Of a stretch of DNA of 53,853 bases, positions 34,057-42,201 are shown in pieces. The notes under the pieces were generated by a model. That model saw nothing but the letters and a program-made list of their open reading frames with translations. It made no database searches and was not told the DNA's origin. Within the stretch, counting starts at the first letter, position 1. The number at the start of each line of letters is the position of its first letter. The translations under genes and the position numbers were made by a program. Source of the DNA: Acidimicrobiia bacterium (GTDB lineage Bacteria; Actinomycetota; Acidimicrobiia; Spongiisociales; Spongiisociaceae); NCBI GenBank assembly GCA_011523395.1, contig WTGW01000205.1:1-53853 (forward strand), in the 5' to 3' direction.

Positions 34057-36224
34057 GTCGTACCTCCCGAGGGTTCCCCGACCGCTCCGTTACGGTTCAG
34101 GTGGTAGCTGCGCTGGGCGTCGACCGTGGCCGTGAACGATCCGGGCACCACCACCGTGGTGGTCGGCTCCTCGATGATCGCCGGACCCACGACATGGTTG
34201 CCGGCCTTCAGCCGGCTGCCGTCGAAGACCGGCGTGGACACCCGCTCGCCCCCGAACCAGCAGTCACGATGCGACTTGAGCGCGGCCGACGGATCGGGAC
34301 CACCCTCCGGGATCCGGTGGAGCTCGAAGGGCGCCTTCGGTACGGTGGCCCGGAGTCGGAAGGTCAGCAACTCGACCCCCTGCCAGGGCATGTTGAACGT
34401 GTACAGGTCGTAGTGCTTGGCGTGGAAGTTGTCGATGGCCTCCTCGACCGCGTCCAGCATCTGCATCCCGCCTGCGTCCCGGAAGACGCTCGCCCGGAAG
34501 GTCGTCTCGGCTGTCTCGGAAAGGTCCTGGCCGGGATCCATCGGCATCTCCACCTCCACCTCGTGGAACTGTCCGATGTAGCGGAGATCGGCGGTGCGGG
34601 CGAAGCTCACATCCTCGGCCCGGTACCCCATCTCCTCGAAGCCGGTGATGGCTTCCTGCTCCATCTCCTCGTAGAGAGCCTGCACCCGGTCGGTGTCGAG
34701 GTCGGCGAACCGGGTTATGTAGGAGCGGGCGTAGTTGCGGCCCACGTCCATGGCGAACATCCCGAACGCCGAGTAGGTCGATGCCACGGACGGCACGATC
34801 ACGTGGGGGAGCCCCAGTATGTCGGCGATGAACGCGGCGTGCGCCGGACCGGCCCCGCCCCCGGCCACCAGGGTCAGGTCCCGGACGTCGATCCCTCGCC
34901 GGGTCGCCACCTCGTTGATCTCGTCCGCGGTGAAGGAACTGACCCCGGTCATGATCGCCTCGGCGGCCTGCTCTACGGTCATACCCAGAGGCTGGGCCAC
35001 CTTGTCGACGATGGCGCGTGCGGCCAGTCCCGGATCGAGCGGGATCTCGCCCCCCAGGAAGAAATCCGGGTCGATGTAGCCGAGCACCAGATCGGCGTCG
35101 GTGACGGTCGGCGCCGTCCCACCCTTCGCGTAACAGGCCGGCCCCGGATCGCCTCCGGCCGAGTTCGGCCCCACCCTGAGCAGGCCCAGCGAATCGACCC
35201 AGGCAATCGACCCGCCGCCCGCTCCGGCCGAGACGATGTCCACCATCTTGATCGCCACCCGCTCGTCCTGTACCCATCCCTCGGTCGTGGTGGGTATCTC
35301 GCCGCCCATCACTACCCCGATGTCGATGGAGGTTCCCCCCATGTCGAAGCTGAGCAGGTTCTTGTGACCGGTCTCGGACCCGAGGTGCACGGCGGCGGCG
35401 GGGGCTGCGGCCGGACCGGATCCGATGAGGTAGACGGCGCGGGGGATGCAGTTCTCGACCGTCTCGACGAGTCCGTCCGAGAGCATCATCATCAGGCTTC
35501 CGGCGAAGCCGTTCTCGGCGAGCCGGTCCTCGAGAGCCAGCAGGTAGCGCTTCACGGCGGGACCGGTGTATGCGGACACGGCCATCGTGGAGAACCGCTC
35601 CCACTCCCTCCACACGGGCAGGATCTGGGAGGAGGTGGTCACGTACACGCCTTCGCCCAGCTCCTCCTCCACGATCTCGGCGGCCCGTCGCTCGTGGGCG
35701 GTGTTGGCGTAGGCATGGAGGAAACCGATAGCGACCGACTCGATGCCCTCGCGGCCGAGTTGGCGGGCCGCTTCCCGTACCTCGTCCTCGTTGAGCGGTT
35801 TGTGGACCTCCCCCGTGTACAGCACCCGTTCCTCCGCTTCGAGCCGCAGCCGGCGCGGTATCAGGGGCTTGTACGGAGGTACGAACACGTTGTACATGGA
35901 GGTCCGCACGTTCTTGTAGCCACGGCGTATCTCCAGCATGTCCCGGAAGTGGCGGGTGGTGATCATTCCGGTTCTGGCGCCGTCCTCGTTGATGAGGGTG
36001 TTGGTGGCAAGGGTCGTTCCGTGGATCAGGAGTGTCACCTTCGCCAGGAAGGCCGGGAGCGCCAGCCCGTTTGCGGTCGCCGCCTTGGCGAGAGCGTCAA
36101 TACACCCGATCGACGGATCGGGCGGGGTGGTGGGTGACTTGAACTGATGCAGGTCACCGGTCTGCTCGTCTAGGACGAGGCAGTCGGTGAACGTACCACC
36201 TACATCGATTGCTATCCGGTACAT
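34053..36224 (-). CDS. Hydantoinase/oxoprolinase A-type subunit (HyuA family)
   Basis: A 723-residue ATP-binding alpha subunit. It begins MYRIAIDVGGTFTDCLV (phosphate-binding Gly loop, residues 7-14) and carries the second ASKHA-type motif 'FDMGGTSIDIGVV', plus 'HGTTLATNTLI', all typical of N-methylhydantoinase and oxoprolinase A chains. It is the first gene of the minus-strand seven-gene operon. A GTATAC site with AT-rich -10-like sequence lies 57-62 bp upstream of the ATG. Length is normal. Confidence 0.92.
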   Translation of the reverse strand: MYRIAIDVGGTFTDCLVLDEQTGDLHQFKSPTTPPDPSIGCIDALAKAATANGLALPAFLAKVTLLIHGTTLATNTLINEDGARTGMITTRHFRDMLEIRRGYKNVRTSMYNVFVPPYKPLIPRRLRLEAEERVLYTGEVHKPLNEDEVREAARQLGREGIESVAIGFLHAYANTAHERRAAEIVEEELGEGVYVTTSSQILPVWREWERFSTMAVSAYTGPAVKRYLLALEDRLAENGFAGSLMMMLSDGLVETVENCIPRAVYLIGSGPAAAPAAAVHLGSETGHKNLLSFDMGGTSIDIGVVMGGEIPTTTEGWVQDERVAIKMVDIVSAGAGGGSIAWVDSLGLLRVGPNSAGGDPGPACYAKGGTAPTVTDADLVLGYIDPDFFLGGEIPLDPGLAARAIVDKVAQPLGMTVEQAAEAIMTGVSSFTADEINEVATRRGIDVRDLTLVAGGGAGPAHAAFIADILGLPHVIVPSVASTYSAFGMFAMDVGRNYARSYITRFADLDTDRVQALYEEMEQEAITGFEEMGYRAEDVSFARTADLRYIGQFHEVEVEMPMDPGQDLSETAETTFRASVFRDAGGMQMLDAVEEAIDNFHAKHYDLYTFNMPWQGVELLTFRLRATVPKAPFELHRIPEGGPDPSAALKSHRDCWFGGERVSTPVFDGSRLKAGNHVVGPAIIEEPTTTVVVPGSFTATVDAQRSYHLNRNGAVGEPSGGTT

Positions 36225-36280
36225 GGCGTCCTTCGCCGGACGCGCGGCTTCACTGGTGTGGTCTGGTCCATGCCCGGATT

Positions 36281-36294
36281 GTATACCTTATGCC
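36281..36294. promoter_or_regulatory. GTATAC operator/promoter of the hydantoinase operon
   Basis: TGTATACCTTATGCCA (plus strand) closely matches TGTATACATTATGCGG at 11710, upstream of the lipoprotein operon. On the minus strand GTATACAAT supplies a TACAAT -10 element. It is a likely target of the adjacent GntR/FCD regulator. Confidence 0.55.
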
Positions 36295-36366
36295 AAGGAC
36301 GGCCTTCCGCCCGGTTACCGACCCCACCTGCGTCGTCAGGGCCAGCCTCGCCCCCGTAGTGCGGCA

Positions 36367-37071
36367 CTACTGGAGGGTCTCCTCTGACATGGTTGCCAGC
36401 AGGTCCTCCCGGGCTTCCTCGAGATGGGCCTTCACTGCTCGGGCGGCCCCGTCGGCGTCCCCGTGCATGATGCAGTGGCGCACCTGGGAGTGGGCGGCGT
36501 GCGCCAGATCTGTGTCCTGTATCAGGTGGTACCGGCCCACGTTGTCCCGGAGCTGCATGATGAGCCGGTGCATCCGGGGCCGCCCTGAGTGGGAGTAGAG
36601 CACGTCGTAGAACCGTCGTCGGGCTTCCCGGCCCGCCGTGTCGTCCCGGTCAGAGCTGTCCATGTGCTTCGACAGCTCCAGCACTGCGGCCTGATCCTGG
36701 TGGCCGGACAGGTTCTGGACTGCGTAGCGGATGCATCGACCTTCGAGCATGATCCTCAGCTCGTATATCTCCGCGATGTCGCGCTTCGACAGGGCGGTCA
36801 CCCAGGCCCCGCGCCGCCCGTCGATCCTTACCAGGGCTTCCTCGCCGAGCCGCCGCAGCGCGTCGCGCAACGGGATACGGCTCACGCCCAGTTGCCGCGC
36901 CAACTCTGCCTGGGCGAGGCGTTCTCCCGGCATCAGCTTGCCGCTGAGAATGGCGTCCCTCAGGGCGGACGTCACCGCGTCCTCGGCGCTGAGCGGTTCA
37001 ACAGCGGGCAGGAACTGCGACCTGGGCACGCCGACCGGCGGGATGACCGTCTGGGAGTCGATGGTGCTCAT
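36367..37071 (-). CDS. GntR family transcriptional regulator, FCD subfamily
   Basis: A 234-residue regulator: winged helix at about 30-92 (LRDAILSGKLMPGERLAQAELARQLG, recognition helix VSRIPLRDALRRL), then a helical FCD ligand-binding domain (KRDIAEIYELRIMLEGRCI ... HSQVRHCIMHGDADGA). FCD regulators usually repress catabolic genes and are released by an organic-acid or similar ligand. ATG 37071 is chosen because the extra N-terminal 32 residues of the longer frame are low-complexity and run into the divergent region. CTGCATACAAT lies 7-20 nt before the ATG, suggesting autoregulation. Confidence 0.9.
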   Translation of the reverse strand: MSTIDSQTVIPPVGVPRSQFLPAVEPLSAEDAVTSALRDAILSGKLMPGERLAQAELARQLGVSRIPLRDALRRLGEEALVRIDGRRGAWVTALSKRDIAEIYELRIMLEGRCIRYAVQNLSGHQDQAAVLELSKHMDSSDRDDTAGREARRRFYDVLYSHSGRPRMHRLIMQLRDNVGRYHLIQDTDLAHAAHSQVRHCIMHGDADGAARAVKAHLEEAREDLLATMSEETLQ

Positions 37072-37078
37072 CGCAGGA

Positions 37079-37090
37079 TATTGTATGCAG
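37079..37090. promoter_or_regulatory. Candidate autoregulatory site of the GntR gene
   Basis: On the minus strand CTGCATACAATATCC sits just before the ATG; it shares ATACAAT with GTATACAATCC upstream of the hydantoinase operon. The core has one change (GCATAC for GTATAC). It would also lie within reach of the divergent amidohydrolase promoter. Confidence 0.4.
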
Positions 37091-37201
37091 GGCCTCCCAT
37101 GTGGCGCCACTCGGCCGGAACCGCCATGCAGTACCCTCGCAGCCCGCAGCACTAGGGTGCCGGACATGGTTGTCCGAGGCTTGCCCCGTAGAGGTCACTT
37201 C

Positions 37202-38572
37202 GTGATCCGGGACACTACGGCGCTGACCATGGATCCAGCCCTGGGAGAACCCACGGGAACGGACGTCGAGGTCGCCGACGGCGTTCTGGTTGCCGTCGGT
37301 CCCCGGTTGCCCGCCGACGGCGCCGAGCCCATCGACGGAAGCGACTGCATAACCATGCCCGGCTTCGTCGATTCGCATTGGCACGTGTGGGGAACGCTGC
37401 TGAGAGGTGTGGTGGGGGACGGCAAGAAGCATGGTTGGTTCGCCACGAAGGGCAGGCTCGGCGGATTCTTCACGTCCGAGGACGTGGCGGCGGGGGTGAT
37501 GCTCGGCATGGCCGAGGGTATCGCCGCCGGCGTGACCACGGTCCACGACTGGTCGCACAACATCATGCGGTACGGCGACGCAGAGGCCAACCTCGATGTT
37601 CACCGGCGGCTGGGCACGAGGGTGCACTTCTCCTACTCCGCCCCGTCGGCGCATCCCTCGATGCCCATGGAGAAGATGCGAGCCATCCTCGAGAGGGGTG
37701 GCGTCCTGCCTGACGAGGTCATGGACTTCGGGAGTATCGGGCGGATCGCCGAGGAGTGGGTACCGCACTCCGATGGTCTCCTGACCCTTGGTGTGGGCGT
37801 GCGGGGACCGGCCCGGTCGACTCCCGAGGTCTACCGCAAGGAGTGGGCGCTGGCGAGGGACCAGGGCCTGACCATCTCGATGCACTGCGCCGGTACGAGG
37901 GCGGAGGTGCAGCGCATCCACCAGGTCCGGATACTGCACGACGAGGGGCTACTGGGTCCCGGCATGCTCCTGGCCCACTGCCTCTACATCTCCCGGACCG
38001 AACGCGAGTACCTGGCCGCCAACCGGATCCCGGTGAGCATGAGCCCCATGTCCTCGTTGAGGTTGGGCATGGGCGCCCCGCCCGTGGGTGGGCACCTCGC
38101 CGCCGGCATCCCGGTGAGCCTGTCGCTCGACACCACGGCCATCTCGGCCTGTGCCGATGTCTTCGCGGCGATGCGGGTAGCGGTGGGGCTGGAGTCGATC
38201 GCCAACCAGGACCCCGAAGCGCTGAGCCCCCGGCGGGTCCTGGAGCTGGCGACGATCGAGGGAGCACGAGCCCTGGGCCTGGACCACCTGGTGGGATCGA
38301 TAACGGTGGGCAAGCGGGCCGACCTGTTGATGGTGAGGACCGACTCCCTCAACATGGCGCCCGTCCACGACCCGGCCGTCGCGATCGTCCATTCCGCCCA
38401 ACCTGCCAACATCGACACGGTCATGATCGACGGACGGATCCTGAAGCGCCACGGACGCCTGACCGCGGTCGACCCGGCCGCGGTGGTGGAGAACGCCGCC
38501 GAGCATCTGAGCGAGCTGTGCCGGCGGGCCGGCTACCACCCCCCGGGCATCGGCCTAGGAGGAGCGCGATGA
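37202..38572 (+). CDS. Amidohydrolase (TrzA/AtzA or cytosine deaminase-like)
   Basis: A 456-residue metal-dependent amidohydrolase with the DSHWHVW motif (His59, His61), further metal/catalytic residues in SMHCAG and AHCLYIS, and a late Asp in SLDTTA. Relatives deaminate or dechlorinate N-heterocycles such as guanine, cytosine or s-triazines. GTG 37202 follows an AGAGGT ribosome site and gives the family start VIRDTTALTMDP; in-frame ATG 37166 would add 12 residues. It is divergent from the GntR gene and overlaps the next gene (ATGA). The substrate is not identified. Confidence 0.87.
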   Translation: MIRDTTALTMDPALGEPTGTDVEVADGVLVAVGPRLPADGAEPIDGSDCITMPGFVDSHWHVWGTLLRGVVGDGKKHGWFATKGRLGGFFTSEDVAAGVMLGMAEGIAAGVTTVHDWSHNIMRYGDAEANLDVHRRLGTRVHFSYSAPSAHPSMPMEKMRAILERGGVLPDEVMDFGSIGRIAEEWVPHSDGLLTLGVGVRGPARSTPEVYRKEWALARDQGLTISMHCAGTRAEVQRIHQVRILHDEGLLGPGMLLAHCLYISRTEREYLAANRIPVSMSPMSSLRLGMGAPPVGGHLAAGIPVSLSLDTTAISACADVFAAMRVAVGLESIANQDPEALSPRRVLELATIEGARALGLDHLVGSITVGKRADLLMVRTDSLNMAPVHDPAVAIVHSAQPANIDTVMIDGRILKRHGRLTAVDPAAVVENAAEHLSELCRRAGYHPPGIGLGGAR

Positions 38573-39423
38573 GGACGACTGTGAGGGTCGGGAACGTCGA
38601 GGTGACCGCCATCCGTGACAAGGCCCACTCCTTCGACCGGGCCTGGCACTACCCGGCCGTTTCCGAAGAGGCCTGGGCGCCGTACCTCGACCTCATCGAG
38701 AACGAGCCGGGCAACGCCATGGTCAACTTCCATTGCTTCGTGGTTCGTGGAGACGGCCGGGCGGTGCTGATCGACACCGGTTGGGGACCCGAGCTCGGTC
38801 CTCCCGGGGCGCCCAAGTCACGGGGGGCGCTGCCGGAGCGGCTCTCGGAGATCGGCTTGGAGCCGGAGGACATCGACGTGGTGGCCTTCACCCACCTGCA
38901 CGCCGACCATGTGGGTTGGAACCTGGTGTACGACGGCGAAGCGATCTCTCCCCGCTTCGGGAACGCCCGCTACCTGGTCTCCGAGCGGGACTGGGCCTTC
39001 TTCAGCTCCCGCGAGGAGAACCACCCGAACATCGCCCGCCAGGCGCTGCCATTGGAGAGAGCGGGGGTGCTCGACACCTTCGCGGACGGCCACAGCCTGA
39101 CCAGGTCGATCACGGCGGTCGCCACGCCCGGGCACACCCCCGGCCACACCAGCTTCGTGGTCCAGTCCGGCGGCGAGCGACTGTTCATACTCGGTGACCT
39201 CATCCACCATCCCGTGGTGGCGACCGAAACGGGTTGGGTCCACCGCTTCGACGCCGATCCCGAGGAGGCGGTCCTGACCCGCCGACGCCAACTCCGTCGG
39301 CTGGAGGAGGACCGCACCCTCGTGGCCGCCGGCCATCTCAACCATCCCACCTTCGGCAGGTTCGAACGCCGAGGCGGGCGTCGGATCTGGAAGCCCGGCG
39401 TAACCGGAGGGAACGGAGGCTGA
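38569..39423 (+). CDS. Metallo-beta-lactamase fold hydrolase
   Basis: A 284-residue MBL-fold protein with the metal motif THLHADHVGWN, a later ligand in ATPGHTPGHTS and Asp in FILGDLIHH. This arrangement matches lactonase and glyoxalase II-like members of the superfamily. A strong GGAGG site precedes the ATG, which overlaps the amidohydrolase stop (ATGA). Likely a lactone, thioester or cyclic-amide hydrolase acting after the amidohydrolase (inference). Confidence 0.88.
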   Translation: MRTTVRVGNVEVTAIRDKAHSFDRAWHYPAVSEEAWAPYLDLIENEPGNAMVNFHCFVVRGDGRAVLIDTGWGPELGPPGAPKSRGALPERLSEIGLEPEDIDVVAFTHLHADHVGWNLVYDGEAISPRFGNARYLVSERDWAFFSSREENHPNIARQALPLERAGVLDTFADGHSLTRSITAVATPGHTPGHTSFVVQSGGERLFILGDLIHHPVVATETGWVHRFDADPEEAVLTRRRQLRRLEEDRTLVAAGHLNHPTFGRFERRGGRRIWKPGVTGGNGG

Positions 39424-39426
39424 GGC

Positions 39427-39891
39427 GTGGACCTGTTCGGCATCCTCCTCTTCCTGCACCTGTTCGGCGCGATGGCCGGGATCGGGCCCACCTTCGTGTT
39501 CGGGAGGATCAGCCGTCAGGGCGCCGGGACCGAGCACTCCCTCTTCGCCACCCGGGTGGTGCGCCTGCTCACGGGCACCACGGCCATCCCGCTCTCCGCG
39601 CTGGTGCTGGTGTCCGGGATCGGGCTCATGGTGGAGCAGGGCTATGGGTTGTTCGACCGGTTGTGGCTCCTGGTGTCGATCATCCTCTTCGCTGCCAGCT
39701 TCACCTATTCGATCACCGTCCAGAACCCCACCCTGGCCCGGGCGATCGCAGCCACGCAGGACGGAGAACCACCCGCCGGGGAGAAGGCAGCCGAGGTCAG
39801 GCGTCTCCGCACCCGGATACGCAGGGGAGGCATCTACCTGCGCGCCACGGCGACCGTGATCCTGGCCCTGATGATCTTCAAACCCTTCTGA
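39427..39891 (+). CDS. Small membrane protein (DUF2269-like)
   Basis: A 154-residue protein with four predicted membrane segments (for example DLFGILLFLHLFGAMAGIGPT and LWLLVSIILFAASFTYSI) and a basic cytoplasmic stretch (RRLRTRIRR). The His in the first helix and overall layout resemble DUF2269 proteins of unknown role. GTG start, 3 nt after the MBL stop, so it is co-transcribed. Confidence 0.75.
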   Translation: MDLFGILLFLHLFGAMAGIGPTFVFGRISRQGAGTEHSLFATRVVRLLTGTTAIPLSALVLVSGIGLMVEQGYGLFDRLWLLVSIILFAASFTYSITVQNPTLARAIAATQDGEPPAGEKAAEVRRLRTRIRRGGIYLRATATVILALMIFKPF

Positions 39892-39933
39892 AGGAGAAAG
39901 TAAGCACACCCATGAGATCGGAGGTCTGACCCG

Positions 39934-40788
39934 ATGGTTGAATCGACCACCCCCCTCGTCTCGGGCGACTGGCTCGAAGCACGCCTCGACGACCCGAACG
40001 TGCGGGTCATCGAGATCCAGTACGAGGCCGACACCAGCGAGTACGACGACGGGCACATCCCGGGCGCCGTCAACTGGTACTGGAAGGATGTGCTCTGGCA
40101 CCCCATCGAGCGCCAGTTCCCCACCCCCCGGCTGATGGCCGAACGGTTCGGAGAGTGGGGGATCTCATCCGATACGACCGTCGTCTTCTACAGCGGGCGC
40201 AACCAGTACGCCATCTTCGCCTACTGGGTGACCGCGGTCATGAACGGCCACCCCGATGCCCGCGTGCTCGACGGGTCGCAGAAGCGCTGGCAGCTCGACG
40301 GGAGGCCGATGACCCTGGAGGTGCCGACGTTCGACCCGGTGCACTACGAGCCTCAGCAGATCGAGCGTGACGACTCGACACGGGTGTTCTGCGGGCAACT
40401 GCTGGCGGACCTCGGGAAACCCGGCCTGGTAGTGCTGGACGGTAGGTACGAAACCGAGTACGTGGGTGATCGGGTCAAGCCCGGCACCGGGTTCGACTAC
40501 GGGGCCGAGCGCCACGGGCGCATCCCGGGCGCCCGGCACCTGATGTTCCGGCGTCTCTTCAACGACGACAACACCCTCCGCACGCCGGCGGAGTTGGAGG
40601 AGGTCTTCCGCTCGGTCGGGGCGGCGCCCGACCAGGCCGACGAGGTGGTCGCCTACTGCCGCCTCAGCCACCGAGCCTCGTTGCTCTGGTTCACCGCCAC
40701 CCGGATTCTCGGCTGGGACCACGTCCGCGTCTACGACGGATCCTGGACCGAGTGGGGCTCGTCAGTGGGCCTACCCGTCGAACGCTAG
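39934..40788 (+). CDS. Tandem rhodanese-domain sulfurtransferase
   Basis: A 284-residue protein with two rhodanese domains, as in thiosulfate and 3-mercaptopyruvate sulfurtransferases. The C-terminal domain has active-site Cys242 in AYCRLSHRAS; the equivalent loop of the N-terminal domain (FYSGRNQYA) lacks Cys and is inactive, as usual. The active loop CRLSHR differs from the CG(S/T)G of mercaptopyruvate enzymes, so the sulfur donor is uncertain. ATG start, last gene of the amidohydrolase operon. Confidence 0.88.
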   Translation: MVESTTPLVSGDWLEARLDDPNVRVIEIQYEADTSEYDDGHIPGAVNWYWKDVLWHPIERQFPTPRLMAERFGEWGISSDTTVVFYSGRNQYAIFAYWVTAVMNGHPDARVLDGSQKRWQLDGRPMTLEVPTFDPVHYEPQQIERDDSTRVFCGQLLADLGKPGLVVLDGRYETEYVGDRVKPGTGFDYGAERHGRIPGARHLMFRRLFNDDNTLRTPAELEEVFRSVGAAPDQADEVVAYCRLSHRASLLWFTATRILGWDHVRVYDGSWTEWGSSVGLPVER

Positions 40789-41121
40789 GCACCCCGCCAG
40801 CCCGAATACCCCCGTCCGGCCTGACCGCGCCCCAGTGGTCAGCCCCAGAGGCCTGAGATGGTCCCCAAAATCTGGAAATAACGCCGGTTGTCTCCAACAG
40901 CTAGAGCGTAAGTAAATGGCGGCCACGTCGAGAGTCTGGCCGCTCACTCGGAGGTCGCACCGCCACAATGCGCGAGTGGTTGACCGTGACGGCACCCGTC
41001 ATCCCACAGCGGACGCTCATTGAGTCTCCCACCCTGCGACCCGAAAACCACTGGATGTCAGCCCCTGACCTCAGGGACACGGTCACGCGCGACGTTCCAT
41101 ATTCCGAGTGCTTGAGTGTGT
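40789..41121. other. Non-coding stretch at the left border of the island
   Basis: No convincing gene. A hairpin GCGGCCA-(11 nt)-TGGCCGC occupies 40919-40943 and could terminate convergent transcription. Composition changes here from the GC-rich catabolic genes to the AT-richer defence genes, so this is the likely left border of a horizontally acquired segment. No attachment-site repeat could be paired by eye. Confidence 0.5.
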
Positions 41122-42201
41122 CTAGGGTAGATCAGGCAGGTCGGTGTCGAAGAGAGTAGGTTGTTCTTTGATTACCGATTCAAAATTGGTTGATTGGTTG
41201 GCAGGTTCAGCTCTATCAAGGCGATCTATAGCATTGTTTTGTGCCTCTACATCGGGAAGGTCGATTTCTATGCGATCTCGCCGCTTGCGTATGATCCCGA
41301 CATGGGACCTAAGCCTGCGTTCTACGATTTTGGCCGCTGCTTCGCTGAATTGCCGCTTATTCTCTTCCTGCCAGCGATTGAACACGCCCAGCGTTGCTCC
41401 GCTGAGTAATTGAGTTCCGGTGAGCAAGAGGGTGTTAGGTACGCGAGATTGGCCAATGTAGCCCATCGCTTGAGTCAAGACCCGAGCTGTCAGTTCTCGG
41501 TAGCCGTCTGCTCGGAGTGTTTCATCTTGACTACCCCCGATGTCGGGGATCCAGGGTACGAAGTAGAGCGGCCGCAGATCGTTATCGTCATCCCGGTCAA
41601 GCACGATCGCCGGAGAACTAAGAGCTTCTGCCGCGGGTTCCGGAAGGGCTTCTGGTCGGGGGCTGGACAGTGCCACGCCCTCATTTTCGATTGAGAGCGC
41701 TATCACTGCGTTGGGTGCTACGGGCACACCTTCCGCCCTTGTTTTGTCAGCGAGTTGATCGAGCGTTGTCACCATGTCGTCCGCATCAGATGAGACGGTT
41801 CCGTATACGACATGACCGCGATGCTCGTTCGGTTCTCCAAGAGAAGGGCCGAGGTCGAAGGCGGCTACCAGCAACTTAAGTGCCTGCCTTCTGTTTGACG
41901 AGGCTGGCGAGAATCCTCTGCTCTTCAACTCAACCAGCGGCTGCACGGGATCACCCGAGTGCTTGAGCCAGAGGTCCGGACGGCAGGCTGACGTATCACT
42001 GGATCCGGTCAGTCTCCTTATAGCGGATAGAGAAAGATCGTCAACAGGCATCAACAACCGGCGTCCTATGGCCAAGAGTGAGTAGCCCGCGTTCCGAAGC
42101 ACGGGTTGAATCCGGCTCTGCTCGGGGAGTTCTTCAAGAGCCCATAGGAGCGTGTTTAACTGGAAGACTTGGTCCGAGACAAGGGTGGACTCACTGGTCA
42201 A
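41122..42201 (-). CDS. Unknown island protein with PD-(D/E)xK-like motif
   Basis: A 359-residue protein I cannot assign to a family. Residues 75-93 read PDLWLKH ... PLVELKSRG: Pro75-Asp76, then Glu91-Leu92-Lys93, the spacing of a PD-(D/E)xK nuclease core. A variable linker with Pro/Ser/Ala (about 185-205) separates it from a C-terminal helical part ending in a basic segment (KIVERRLRSHVGIIRKRRDR). It overlaps the upstream 410-residue gene (ATGA), so the two are made together. Codon use is AT-richer than the metabolic genes. A nuclease role is inference. Confidence 0.7.
   Translation of the reverse strand: MTSESTLVSDQVFQLNTLLWALEELPEQSRIQPVLRNAGYSLLAIGRRLLMPVDDLSLSAIRRLTGSSDTSACRPDLWLKHSGDPVQPLVELKSRGFSPASSNRRQALKLLVAAFDLGPSLGEPNEHRGHVVYGTVSSDADDMVTTLDQLADKTRAEGVPVAPNAVIALSIENEGVALSSPRPEALPEPAAEALSSPAIVLDRDDDNDLRPLYFVPWIPDIGGSQDETLRADGYRELTARVLTQAMGYIGQSRVPNTLLLTGTQLLSGATLGVFNRWQEENKRQFSEAAAKIVERRLRSHVGIIRKRRDRIEIDLPDVEAQNNAIDRLDRAEPANQSTNFESVIKEQPTLFDTDLPDLP

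Noticed and set aside
34101-36137. A 678-codon open frame on the plus strand
   Set aside because: It is antisense to HyuA, which has clear family motifs; composition is typical of a shadow frame.
40901-41086. A 61-codon minus-strand open frame
   Set aside because: No ribosome site, no recognisable motif and it overlaps the hairpin in the island border.
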